Positions 10,124 to 20,105 are shown, numbered from the stretch's first letter. The stretch is DNA of 30,236 nucleotides from Chara braunii (GCA_003427395.1 BFEA01001122.1:116027-146262); one strand, 5' to 3'. A program made the numbers and translations. The notes: generated from the sequence alone by a model not told the origin.

Positions 10124-10930
10124 AAAAGTGTCCAATGTGATTGTAAGGTCTGGGGAAGTCCCTCGACCGCCATCCTGGATTCGGGATCGTCCGACGAAGC
10201 TATCTCTTGGAGTTTGACAAAACGTTTGGGTCGGGAGAAACATGTTCAGCCCCTCCGACCCGACGAGTTGTATGTATCTGCCACAAAAGATAGTATTCAT
10301 TGTAAGGGACGGATTAGGGATGTTCCTATAAGAGTTGGGTGGGTGCATTGTTCGTGTGACACGATTGTGTTGGATGTGCAGGCGTATGATGTGCTCCTAG
10401 GAATCTCGTGGCAGGCGACGGTAGGCACACGGATGCATTTTGACAGTTCTAAGATAGTGCTCACTTCGGCGCACCCTAAGCCCCAAACGATACCCATGAG
10501 AATGGTCGTGTGTGTACACGCACAGGCCGCCCCTCGCATTTCCACCGAGGTTCGCAGAGTCAACATGGTTCGATGGGTGTCAATGGGCGAAGAAAGACCC
10601 GCGACAAGAACTGAGGATGGAGACGAACCCGACCGGTATCCAATAGGAATTCAAGACCGGTTCCACCAACTATGGCGACTCGTGTCAACAAATGTTAGCC
10701 AGAGTGAGTCTAGTTGGGGTCAGTTGTTCTCCTCTACTGTGACAGGGGAACCATTGCTGAGGGTGTCACGCATAATTGACCTCTCGGAACCCCCTGCGTC
10801 CCTGTATCTTAGAACGGACCCCCTCCCAGAGAGATTTGTTGAGCTTAGGGGGCTATGCGACTCTCTTTTAGGCCCCCGCGACCCCTACTCACAGATGCCA
10901 AGGCCGTCGTGCTTTTGGACGAAGGGATAG
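10124..10930 (+). pseudogene. pro: Aspartic protease region of element 1
   Basis: In the same frame as Gag but after an in-frame TAG (10121-10123), the sequence reads AILDSGSSDEAIS. The catalytic DSGS motif lies at 10178-10189, the retropepsin active-site loop that cleaves the polyprotein. A later segment IVLDVQAYDVLLGISW fits the second conserved block of Ty3-type proteases (D-x-LLG-x-W). The frame stays open another ~170 codons with unrecognised sequence and closes at 10930. About 220 bases of non-open DNA then separate it from RT. Fusion of Gag and protease in one frame, without a shift, is what the sequence shows. Confidence 0.75.
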
Positions 10931-11154
10931 TGTTTCAGCCCACGGCCCCTGAAAACGCATGGGGCCCGAGGGAACTCCTGTAGTCCTTTTCAGTGGAACT
11001 CCCGGTCGAAGCTGAAATCGATGGAGAAACCGAAACGGAAAATGAACCGGTCACTCCGGCAGATAGTCAACTCATAGCCACCGTACACTCTGTAAAAACC
11101 GACAACTCCCTGCTTGGAGCTTCCCCAGAGTGAACCACTCGGGTCCCAACTGTC

Positions 11155-12650
11155 AGATCAACTGTCTCCCTTCCTAGCGGGAGCATCGATATTCAGATTC
11201 CTGCTCATGTACCCAACGCATATCGACACCTCCTTCTTGAGGTGATACAGGCTTACCCCGAGGCGGTCAGTATTCAAGACCATGACATTGGATTGATGCA
11301 CCTGATAAGGCACGCGATTGATACCGGGGACCACGCCCCAATACACTGTCGACCGTACCAATACTCATTAAAAGAACGGAAGCTAGCCCTGGAAAGGGTA
11401 CAGAAGTTCGAGCGTCTAGGGTGGGTGGAACCCTCCCTGGGTCCCTGGTCGTTCTCGGTGGTTCTCGTGCCGAAACTAAATGGGACGGTCCGCGTTTGCA
11501 TTGACTATCAAAAATTAAACGCAATAACCACCAAGGACGTTTATCCGTTACCACATATCGACGACTTTCTGGATGTCATCGGCTCTGCGTGAGTTTTCTC
11601 GAAATTCGATATCCGACATGGTTTCCACCATGTCGCAGTACGACCGCAAGACGGGCCCAAAACGACATTTGTCCTGTTTGAGGGCACGTGGCAGTGGGTC
11701 AGATGTCCTATGGGAATATGCAATGCACCCACAACGTTCCACCGAACCATGAATATGGCTTTCGCAGAATTCGTTAACAAAACCCGCCTGACCCAACCAG
11801 TGGTAAATTTTTCTGTGATTGTGTATATGATTGATATCTTGTTTTTTTCCAAAACATACGAGTACCATGTGGAACATGTCGAGTGGGTCTTGCATGCATT
11901 GAAAGACGCGGGGTTCAAAGTAACCTTGGAGAAAAGGAGTTTTTCCTCTCGGAGATCTCCTTCTTGGGGTACATCATCACGACGGATGGCTTGAAACCGG
12001 ATCCAAGGAAAGTGGCAGCACTGCAAGAAGCACCGGTGCCTGTCACGCTCACTCAAGTTCGAGCCTTCCTCGACCTGGCCTCATATTATCGACGGTTCAT
12101 CCAAGGGTTTGCTCGCGTCGCCAAGCTTTTGACCAACTTACTGAAGAAAGAAAAACAGCTGATCTGGATGCAGGAGTGCGAGGCGGCTTTCCGGACGCTC
12201 AAAAAGGCCTTGACTATTGCGCCGATTCTGGCGCGCCCAGATCCGAAGAAACTGTTCGCTTTGCACACCGATTGGCAGCCGCAGGCGATATCGGTGGCGC
12301 TGACTCAGCAAGGAACAAACGGGAAGGAGCACGCTATCGAATACGTGTCGAAGACAATGAGCCAGACACAAGCAAATTATGAAGCCTGCAAGGGTGAATG
12401 TTTGGCGGTGGTGTGGGGAATTCAGCACTTTCGACCGTATCTCCACGGCCAGAAGTTCATTCTCGTAACGGATCATCCGTTGTTGTTGTCCTTACGGAAC
12501 AACATGGATTATACGGGAACCTTGGGGAGGTGGGCAGTAAGGTTGCAGGACTACGATTTCGACATCCGCCACCGTGCGACCAAGCAGCACGGAAACGCGG
12601 ACGGACTGACTCGCCTCCAGCCACCAAAGAAGTGCCCAACGAACGAATGA
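11155..12650 (+). pseudogene. pol: Reverse transcriptase-RNase H of element 1, inactive
   Basis: Typical Ty3 RT blocks appear in order: GWVEPSLGPWSFSVVLVPK, RVCIDYQKLNAIT, YPLPHIDDF, FSKFDIRHGFHHV (motif A Asp present), CPMGICNAPTTFHRTMN, then VYMIDILFFSK where the family has Y-x-DD. The first catalytic Asp of motif C is replaced by Ile (11830-11832), so polymerase activity is very unlikely. A TGA at 11590 stands where Arg is usual. Near 11935 the frame shifts, apparently by loss of one A in an A run, and continues with FLGYIITTDGLKPDP. RNase H follows with its Asp (HTDWQ), Glu (CKGECLAV) and Asp (VTDHPLL), and ends with the HGNADGLTRL signature. Confidence 0.92.
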
Positions 12651-12735
12651 CTCATTCCATGGAATGAAGCTTCGCCCCTGACGGAGCCTCGCTACGGAGT
12701 ACACGTCATCCGCAAAAGAAGCACCGGGGTGCAAG

Positions 12736-14510
12736 ATGGCAACCCCTATTGAAGCGATGGCTACCCCGTCATCTTCCCCAAGCTCTTCGACCTACCCGTC
12801 TATCCCTCACTCTTCCCCTTGCCTATCCCTGCGTTCCTGCTTTTTCTGCACCTTGCCTATGATACCGGACCAGGGGGACTCACACCCCGAAGGACCTAGC
12901 TGTATCTCGTGGGTACGATGCAGCCAGTGCCGCATGATCTGGTCCCATGGATATTGCATTAGGTATCGGAATGAGAAGAAGTGAAACTGTCCCATCTGTC
13001 GAACGGACCAGGTACCTAGTACAGAAAAACGGTATGTAGAAGCCAGGACAGAAAACAGATTCTTGCCAAGTGTCCATAGAGCAGAGGCCTGGACGGATCT
13101 CCTCCTGGTGAGAAGACTCAAGGGAGACCCACTGACGGAGCTTACCAAGGCGGAACGTTGGCGAGTCACGGAGCGAGCTCATGATTATCGTTAGCAGGAA
13201 TCAGTCTTGCAAAAATGGAAAGACAATGACAATAGCGGGTCTAGTTGGCTGACGGTCCCACACCCTCTCGCTAGGTTCGATTGGACACGAGCTACCCACC
13301 AAGAGGATGCGGTCCATTTCGCGATCAAATACACGGAAAAGGCTATAGAGAAAAACGGATGGTATTGGTCGGGAATTCGGGAGGATGTCAGATACATCGT
13401 CCATAACTGCCCGGCCTGTGCGACCAATAACGCTGCCGATACAGATGCCTCGAACGATGGTACCGACTAGAGTAGAACGCCCTTTCCAACGAGTTAGCAT
13501 CGATACGACGGATGTCAATGTATCGAAAGGTCCCATCGATCAAGGCGAGCTCAATGTCCTTCTAGTGGGCGTTGATCATTTTTCCAAATGGATCGAGGCC
13601 TATCCTATGACTAGTCGGAACTCGCAGGAAGTAGCTTGGTATATTAATCACTTTTTGTGCATGCATTTGGACGTAGAAAAGGTCCACATGGATAACGGTT
13701 CGGAATTCCAAGGGAGGTGGAACGACATCTCGTAAGGGCCGACGTTAAGATTTTGTACTCACCTGGTACTGGCCACAGGCCAACGGGCTCGTAGAGAACG
13801 CCAATCGAATGATTAAGACCGCCCTCCGATGGAACATTACTACAGGAGATACCAGGCCCTGGCCTGTCATAATCGACCACATCCTGGCTGTCTATCGGGC
13901 TACCCCACATGGCAGTACAGGGGTGTCCTCATTTCAACTGAGAACCAATAGTATCACCCGAGTGCGGTTGTCACCTCTAGTGGGTGCGGAAGTTACAGCG
14001 ACCCGGGCTCAACAGCGAGAAAAGGCCCAGCATTACATGCATCTGATGGCTAGGACCTACCCAACGTTAGTCCGAAGGCGACAGAGGGTCGTAGATCTGA
14101 CGCACCAGCGACAGATCAAAGATTATGAGAACCGACATGCCTCCACTGGTCCGCTGCCCCGCTATAAGATCGGGGATCTAGTGCAGGTACGGAAATCCGC
14201 GCGCTCCTCCAAGATCCACCCTCGCTATACAAGCATTTACGAGGTGACAAAAGTTGGCGCGCAAGGCCAGCACTCCGTGAAGCTGATCCCCCGGCACAAT
14301 GCACAGGCCAGGCCGCTGACTCGCCACACTGCTTCCCTTCGCCCATTCCAGCCATCGCTGGATTGCGAGCAGGCTCAGGCCCCGTCCCAACTTTCTCCCT
14401 CTTCTTCCTCGTCCTCACTCGCTTCTTCTTCTTCCTCCTTCCAATTCACTTCGCCGTTTGAGGTTGAAGACTCGATTGCGCAGCGTGAGTCAGCACCAGC
14501 AAGGAAATGA
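12736..14510 (+). pseudogene. int: PHD finger-integrase of element 1, frameshifted
   Basis: The first frame (12736-13470) holds a PHD-like finger, a ~75-residue linker and the integrase zinc-binding domain, with stops at 12982 (TGA) and 13192 (TAG). The zinc-binding part has THQEDAVH and ends in NCPAC (13405-13419). The catalytic core follows in a second frame with Asp at 13502 (SIDTTD) and Asp at 13691 (HMDNGSEF). It then runs in a third frame with Glu at 13794 (NGLVENANR), consistent with DDx35E. The C-terminus has a GPY/F-like module (YKIGDLVQVRKS, HPRYTSIYEV) and a Ser-rich tail. No chromodomain is seen. At least two frameshifts make it non-functional. The family role is insertion of cDNA into the genome. 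Confidence 0.88.
12838..12999 (+). other. PHD-type (C4HC3) zinc finger in element 1 pol
   Basis: Eight metal ligands occur in PHD order. CFFC supplies the first pair, CSQC the second, then His and Cys in WSHGYC, and CPIC the last pair. Spacings are C-x2-C-x23-C-x2-C-x5-H-x2-C-x10-C-x2-C, close to the PHD pattern. The Trp two residues before the His is the PHD hallmark that separates it from RING. The in-frame TGA at 12982 lies two residues before the last CxxC, where PHD fingers usually have an aromatic residue, so it may be a mutated TGG. PHD fingers read histone H3 tails; a targeting role here is inference. Confidence 0.75.
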
Positions 14511-16113
14511 GCCAGTTGAGCATTTCCAAACGCCGATCGCGGATCACTTATTGTGGCATCGATTCAATGATGATCGGCAACTATGGTACGACGTCCAGCA
14601 GGTGAACATGCCCGGCCCCAGCATTGCAGATCTCGCCACGTACTCGCTCTTGAGCAAGCGAGTGACCTACACGGGGGTGTACGTGGACGTCACACAACTG
14701 CCTGGCCGGGAAACCACCAGGATATTCATTGAGTTCCGCGTGCTTCAGGTGGCCATCAATTTTGCGCACAGCGTCGCTACGTTCATCGACGATCTGACGC
14801 CCCAGGACGATCGACTACAGTGAAGGGGCCATCGATTCACACCATACTATGCGCTGTTGCGATGGACACCGGACAGACCAGTGGCACTTGTGCCCCAGTT
14901 GCCCGCGCTTCTCCTCCCCGCCGATCCTCTAGACATCCAAGCCATTCCCCCTCCCTCATACTAAATGCCTCCCTTCTTTTCTTACACCACCCTCCCCTAT
15001 CAACTCACAGAAAGCCCCTACCCCATGCACAATTTCCCCGAGTATTTGATGGAGCTAGAGGACATGGAGCCACTGCTGCAAGCTGAGTAGGACGTGTGGG
15101 AATTGCACCGTGCACTGTATCAATCGGTGGTGCTCGGCATGTTCTGGTTTTCCGTGTCGTACGACGACCACAACATCGTCGAGAACATGCGGGTGTACTA
15201 CGTCATCTTGTGACCCAAGCCAGAGAAGGAGGGCACGGTGGCATTATACCCGTTCGGGGAGATCGGGACGAGCAGGCCGGGACTACTGGAGCTCATTCAT
15301 ATCCAGTTGTTGTCTATCGTGCAAGTGATCGCCAACGAAGAAGAGGATCTCCAACTCCGCCTGCGAACAACATCGGCTCCGCGGCGATCTTACCACGCGG
15401 CGGTGATACCGGACTATATCGTGCAGGATGGGGAAAAGGTGGTAAGCATTGCCAATAGGAGGTCGTTGCGGCCTCCCTCATCCTACCCCAAACCAGTAGC
15501 CCCGAGGGCCCTCAGGAAGACACCCAAGAAGAGACGTCACCAGCCATCGCTAGAAGAGCAAGGAAGCCGAGTGGGACCCGGAGAAGAGGTGCGGGTGCGG
15601 AAGCTCGATCCCATTCCAGAGAGCAAGGCGACACCGATCCAGGGACCTCCGTCGAGGGAAGGGGCAGAAACAAGCAGACTTTGGATACGTGGGAACCCTC
15701 CGAGCGACACCACAGTGGCCGCTCCTTCCCGACCTCAATCTTGATGGAGCCGGCCCATCAGCACCAGCAGCAGGAGGAGTGGGAAGAGTACCATATCCCG
15801 CACCCGAACCCCCCATCCTCGCAGGACCTTTCCACTTCCGCCAGCCACCTAGGCGTGCCCCGGTCATTGATCTTAGCAGTTCCTCCGAGCCGAACGGTCC
15901 ACCCGACGGATGTCGCGTTTCATGTTGGAGCCTGCAAGGCTCGAAGCAATCGAGGGGGCCCCGCGTCCTGATCCCGCATGGGAGCCATATCTGGAGCCGC
16001 CATTTGAAGGATGCGTCGCGGCCAGACTAGCAGGAACGCTCATCTACGAGGCCGGCCAGCGGCCGAATGTAATGTACCATTTCCTCATCATCACGGTGCT
16101 CAGGAGGGAGTGA
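14458..16113 (+). pseudogene. Extra reading frame downstream of integrase, unknown product
   Basis: A single frame stays open from before 14458 to 15744 except for four stops (TGA 14821, TAA 14962, TAG 15088, TGA 15211). Between the stops the sequence reads as ordinary protein (LLSKRVTYTGVYVDVTQLPG, YDDHNIVENMRVYYVIL, GTVALYPFGEIGTSRPGLLE). It then seems to pass to a neighbouring frame (15689-16030, with VIDLSSSSEPNGP) and back (15910-16113, with MSRFMLEPARLEAIEG). It overlaps the integrase end by about 50 bases and has no early ATG, so its start is undefined. Total is roughly 500-550 codons. The position is that of env in envelope-bearing elements, but I see no signal peptide, fusion peptide or clear membrane anchor. 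The second half is rich in Pro, Arg and Lys. Function unknown. Confidence 0.5.
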
Positions 16114-16432
16114 AGGCCGTATACCGAGACCCATCTGGTGATGAGTCCCGGGAATCGCACGGTGCGGCGACGGGTTGTACGGGCTACTGCGGATCTGGCA
16201 CCACGCGTCTTGGCACACGTACCGGGGGCGTTTCTCTATCCCTCCTTTGTCCAAAACCACTTCAATGAGGTGGAAGCGCCGACGACTCCGACTGAGATGG
16301 CAACCTTTCTTCCTCCTCTTCCTCCCCCTCTTAATCCTGAGATCGACCATTTCCTCTGATCTCTTTCCTCTTCCCCCTGTCTTCTTCTTCTTCTTCTGTT
16401 CTAATCACAAAGGTCGCGCAACAAAACGCGCC

Positions 16433-16463
<31 letters not shown>

Positions 16464-16864
16464 ACAAACAGAACTGCCCGATAAACCGTAGGCAGAGAGA
16501 GAGAAGAGGACAACAAACGAGGGGCTGTGACAAACTGTTTCGTCGGAGTTTCACCGAAATATATATATCTATTTGACGATATATATATATATATTATATA
16601 TATATATATATAAAGGGAGAAAGGAAAAATTTCTATAGTCATATGCTGATCGGGCCAGCTGGCGATGAAGGGGCTGCCCGATCCGGTTTATAATAGAAGA
16701 GGAGATCCATAGCGATGAGGGAGGCATCGAAGTAGAATAGGTGATGAACTGGGCCAGTTGACGATGAAGTGGTCACTCGGATCATCAAGGTAATGAGGAA
16801 TTTGGGAGGACTATACAGCAGTCGGGAGAGTGCTATTTTTCTGGAACCCCCTGCGCATCACATA
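16114..16864. other. 3' untranslated spacer of element 1 with (TA)n tracts
   Basis: No coding frame is supported. A CTT run lies at about 16380-16397, (TA)n tracts at 16439-16462 and 16580-16612, and an 18-base purine run (aaagggagaaaggaaaaa) at 16612-16629. A motif gggccagctggcgatgaag near 16654 recurs as gggccagttgacgatgaag near 16752, about 100 bases on. No polypurine tract abuts the 3' LTR, whereas element 2 has one. The purine run 235 bases upstream may be the original tract, displaced by later DNA. Confidence 0.55.
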
Positions 16865-18990
16865 TGTGATAAGCCAGGATCCGCACTTAGTGTTTTCCAG
16901 TACCCCTAAGGGAAAATCCCACGAAGAGCCCCAAAGTACAGATTCAAGATAATGGGGGAAAGCGGTGTTTCATTTTTCTTTTTCTTTTTCATTTTTGTTT
17001 AAGGGGAGTGGGGACGGAATAGAAAATGTAATTCGGGTCTGGCGTAGCCGGTTAGCGACCGGGCCAAGAAATTCAAGAAACAGTTGGGACTTAGCGGGAG
17101 TAGGAATTTTGAATTTTTGAGAGCGCGGCGGTTTTTGAATTTTTGAGCGCTGCGTAAACTTGTTATCTTGCTTTGGATCCACGCGCCAGCTTCCCTTCTT
17201 GTTGTGCATCTCCCTCCTGCATGTCTCTACGTCTTCCCTCTAAGCGAAGTCCGATCCCCTCCTCCTTTCCCTGCGAATGATTGGCTGTCTGATTGGGATC
17301 GTCGGGGCAATGTGGTGGCCGCGGAAAGCGCACCCCACTTGGACGACCACCCCAATCACGCGGAACATTCGATTTGCCTCCTTCGACCATTCTGGAACAT
17401 CTGCCCTTCTTCTGTCCTGACCCTCTACACCTTGTGCTTCACATAGTCTCTCCGCCGCCTTCCGCGCTATAAATTCCCGCAACCCCTTCCTCTCACTCTC
17501 TTTGATCTCAGCTGCGAGCTATGCGAGCTATGCGCGAAGCCCGCGGCGTCGGAAAGGCTCGACGAGCCCCATGGTGGGCGGAGTGACGGTGGGTGGCGGA
17601 GTTAGCAGTAGACTTGGGGTAAGGCAGTCGGAGGGACTGAGCGGTGGTGGAGGATCAAACGCCGACAGCAGCAGGGCCTTGGGGCTATGGTTGTCGGTGG
17701 TTTTGATGGAGTGGGAATTGGGCCCGAGCGGCCAGGTGAGAGAATTCTGTATTTTGAAGACGAAGCTTTTCTCCATTGCTGCTTTGTCCCCATGTGATGT
17801 GTGCATGACTCCAAACGTTGGGTAATCTGTTATGCATGTCGGGTATGAAAGTCTATGGATGTAATGTTTCATTGAAGGCTCTATGGGTATGCGTGTGTGT
17901 GTGCGCCTCTGGGCCTGATGAGTGAAAGTATTGAGTGTTGATTGCTTACGTGAGGGCATGAATGCATCAGTCCTTCCCGTCTCCCTTTCTTTTTGATTAA
18001 TTGTGCGAGTGAGTGTGATGTGCGTCAACCTCCTTTCGTCATCTCTCTATATCCCCCACGGGTGCCCGACACCTCATTGAGGTTGATGATACAGAGAAGA
18101 GACAGAGAAAGAGAGCTGGTCGCAACCTTCTTCTGCGGCATCTGTGGATCTTTCAACGGAGTCAGGTTTCATCTCGACGGACGGACGCGCGGGCCGTGGC
18201 CCGAGCTCGGACCTTGTCTCAGAGTGTCGCAGCACGCTTCCGCCCTTCCCGATCGTAGACAACGATGACATATATTGCGATGCGGACGTGCGGAGCTTGC
18301 TGCGGCGCACTGAGCCAATCCAGCTTCATAACCCGACCCGGGCGTGCCACATAGGAGGGAGTGGGTTTGTGCTGATTGAGAGATTTACTTCCCTGCCTTT
18401 AATTTTGCCGTACACAGACCTCACGGTGTTGCCCTGGTCCGCCGTGCACGCCACCTGGTGACCGCGGTTTAATTGTCACTGGTGTCGCCAGGGAGACTCG
18501 TGCTCGTGGCGACGGTTGGTCCTGGGGTACGAAGGGGCAACTCGATTCCCAGAACTCTCCCACAACGCGGGTGCGCTCCCCGCCCATTTCCGAACCTGGG
18601 TCCCATCGACCTGCCCAACCCCGGGCGAGCCCGTGCTGCACTGTCCGCACGGACTCGACGAGTCGGATAACGAAGCCTAAACCGGTCTTCGGGGTCCCCG
18701 CCCCCAAGGGCCGCGCGAACCACGCGCGTCAGGGAACAAAGCTCCCTTTCCCTCTCGTTTTGTTTTATTCCCTTTCCCATGGGGTGAAAGACGGTCGGGC
18801 CGTAGGACGCCGCCGTTCGCCCGACGACAGCTCAAGCCCCATCCTGGGCACCTCGACCTGAAGCAGGAGTCCCCCGTTTCGACCGGGTGGCTCAACCCCC
18901 ATGGCCAAAAATCCTTGGCTACGCCCCTAACTACTCTGATCGGCGTCCGAAGTACGGAACGCTGCGCGGGGCATGAGGTTGCGCATCACA
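16865..18990 (+). repeat. 3' LTR of element 1
   Basis: Aligns with 6439-8516 over its whole length. It begins tgtgataagcc and ends gcgcatcaca, so the tips TGTGAT and ATCACA are perfect inverted repeats. It is followed by the target duplication AGTG and R2 sequence. Compared with the 5' LTR it has an insertion near 16887-16902, a few other indels, and an extra 11 bases at its end. Confidence 0.9.
17468..17474 (+). promoter_or_regulatory. TATA box in the 3' LTR of element 1
   Basis: TATAAAT sits in the same context as in the 5' LTR (cgctataaattcccgcaacc). Conservation in both LTRs despite ~7% divergence nearby supports it as the U3 promoter core. In this position it could drive transcription into flanking DNA. 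Confidence 0.55.
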
Positions 18991-18994
18991 AGTG

Positions 18995-19160
18995 CCCTCA
19001 GACACATCCTACCTTACCCTAGCTTACCCAAGGCTAGGCGGAACTCAGACTAGCCGGAGTGACTTATATCCCTACCCTACCCTAGAGCAAAGCCATGCAT
19101 GAGTAGACCCCGTAATGTACCTGATAGACCCCCCCAGCGCGGTATCATAGTTGTGTGTAT
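18995..19160 (-). repeat. R2 dispersed repeat, copy B, part 2
   Basis: Read on the minus strand it matches the left part of copy A (4215-4310 and 4507-4530), including gagttccgcctagccttggg, gggtagggatat and gcatggctt. It completes the copy started at 6131-6438, showing that element 1 inserted into R2. It lacks the MITE present in copy A and so provides the empty site. Confidence 0.8.
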
Positions 19161-19374
19161 ATGTGTGCCCAGCGGCTATGTATGTTTGTATGAGCCCGTA
19201 GGCTATTCATGAGCCATATTTGTGTCTGCCCGAAGGCTGTGTGTGCTCTGTGTAACTGTATAGCGAGATGTATGTGCTTGAAGGCCAGATATGTGCAGTA
19301 CTATGTAGAGGGAACTATGTGTTCGTTGAAGAGATGACAAGCCAAGCTGGACAAGAACCCCCCAAACGTCCCAA
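19161..19374. other. Intergenic DNA, nothing recognised
   Basis: Mixed-composition DNA in which short words recur (cccagcggctatgta, cccgtaggctattca, cccgaaggctgtgtg), perhaps a decayed ~30-40-base tandem array. No gene is seen. Confidence 0.4.
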
Positions 19375-19439
19375 GCCAGTGGCGAACCCATGATCTATGA
19401 CATGTGACCTGAAGACTCTACCATTTGAGCAACAGTCGC
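19375..19439 (-). repeat. Degenerate tRNA-like / SINE head, minus strand
   Basis: On the minus strand, gttgctcaaatggtagagt (A-box and D-arm like) is followed about 45 bases later by gggttcgcc (B-box like). The D stem gctc/gagt can pair, but the T arm cannot form the usual five base pairs. It is therefore not a good functional tRNA and is more likely a pseudogene or SINE promoter. Confidence 0.4.
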
Positions 19440-19650
19440 AAACGGCACCTGTGTGTGATATGCCAGACTGGGGAGATCAACAGAACAACCACGAGCAACA
19501 GCGACAAGCAACCCACACAGTATCAAGACCCCGACATACAACACTGTGGACAACCCTTGAGTGGTGTGCAGGCAGTGTCTGTAATAGCTTACCACGGTAT
19601 GTGTCGAGCCGTGCATCATTCTAACGCCCTGCTGGTGTCCAGGCGCAAGG

Positions 19651-19723
19651 CTGCACAGTTTTGAACCCGCAACCCCATACCACAATGAGCATTTCCAACC
19701 TAACCACTGAGCTGGCTGGACCC
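19651..19723 (-). repeat. tRNA-derived SINE-like head, minus strand
   Basis: On the minus strand, ccagctcagtggttaggtt (A-box like) and gcgggttcaaaactg (B-box like) lie at tRNA-like spacing after a ggtcca start. The acceptor and T stems are imperfect. The T-rich run at 19745-19762 lies on its 5' side, so it is not its tail. The body would extend towards 19440. Confidence 0.45.
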
Positions 19724-19938
19724 TAAAAAATGCATAAAACAGGGATTTTTTTATTTTTTTTTCCACGAACAACAACTGTTCCTGACACCCCGTCGTCAGC
19801 ACCTGAGTTTCTAGGGCATCGATCGCAAGGGTTCCGTCTACGGGCTGTGGAACGATAAATTGGGTTAGGGGAAATTAATCACTTTTCACTAGTTAGGGCG
19901 CCCTAGAATCTATAGTATTTCCAAGTGGTGTCGAACGA

Positions 19939-20105
19939 GGCCCTAAGCCTTGAAACCATGAAACCCGAAAACCCGAAACCTGAAACCCTTAACTGTTAAC
20001 CCTGAGCCCAAAACCTCTGTACACTGAACCCCAAACCTCTGTACACTGAACCCCAACCCTGAACCCTAAACCCTAAACCCCAATCCTGAGCCCTGAACCC
20101 CAAAG
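19939..20105. repeat. Degenerate interstitial telomere-like tract
   Basis: Many variants of the plant-type telomere word CCCTAAA occur (ccctgaaccctaaaccctaaaccccaa and gaaaccctt-type words). A perfect 22-base tandem duplication, aaacctctgtacactgaaccc plus c, occupies 20011-20032 and 20033-20054. Exact CCCTAAA is found only twice in a row, so this is an internal relic, not a chromosome end. Confidence 0.65.

Larger units (their letters stand above)
6439..18990 (+). mobile_element. Element 1: 12.55-kb Ty3/gypsy LTR retrotransposon, decayed
   Basis: Two long direct repeats (6439-8516 and 16865-18990) bracket a primer-binding site, a gag-like region, protease, reverse transcriptase, RNase H, a PHD-type zinc finger, integrase and an extra 3' reading frame. 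The order RT-RNase H-integrase is that of Ty3/gypsy (Metaviridae). The outer ends are TGTGAT and ATCACA, flanked by AGTG, inside an R2 repeat. All coding parts carry stops or frameshifts, so this copy cannot be autonomous. The 5' and 3' LTRs differ at 9 of 120 bases in the stretch starting at 7621. That makes it clearly older than element 2. Confidence 0.93.

Noticed and set aside
14458-16113. Envelope (env) gene in the 3' frame of element 1
   Set aside because: The position fits, but no signal peptide, cleavage site, fusion peptide or membrane anchor is visible, so I left the product unknown.
19375-19439. Functional tRNA gene on the minus strand
   Set aside because: The A box is good, but the T arm cannot pair and the acceptor stem is not evident. 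It is treated as a tRNA-like relic.
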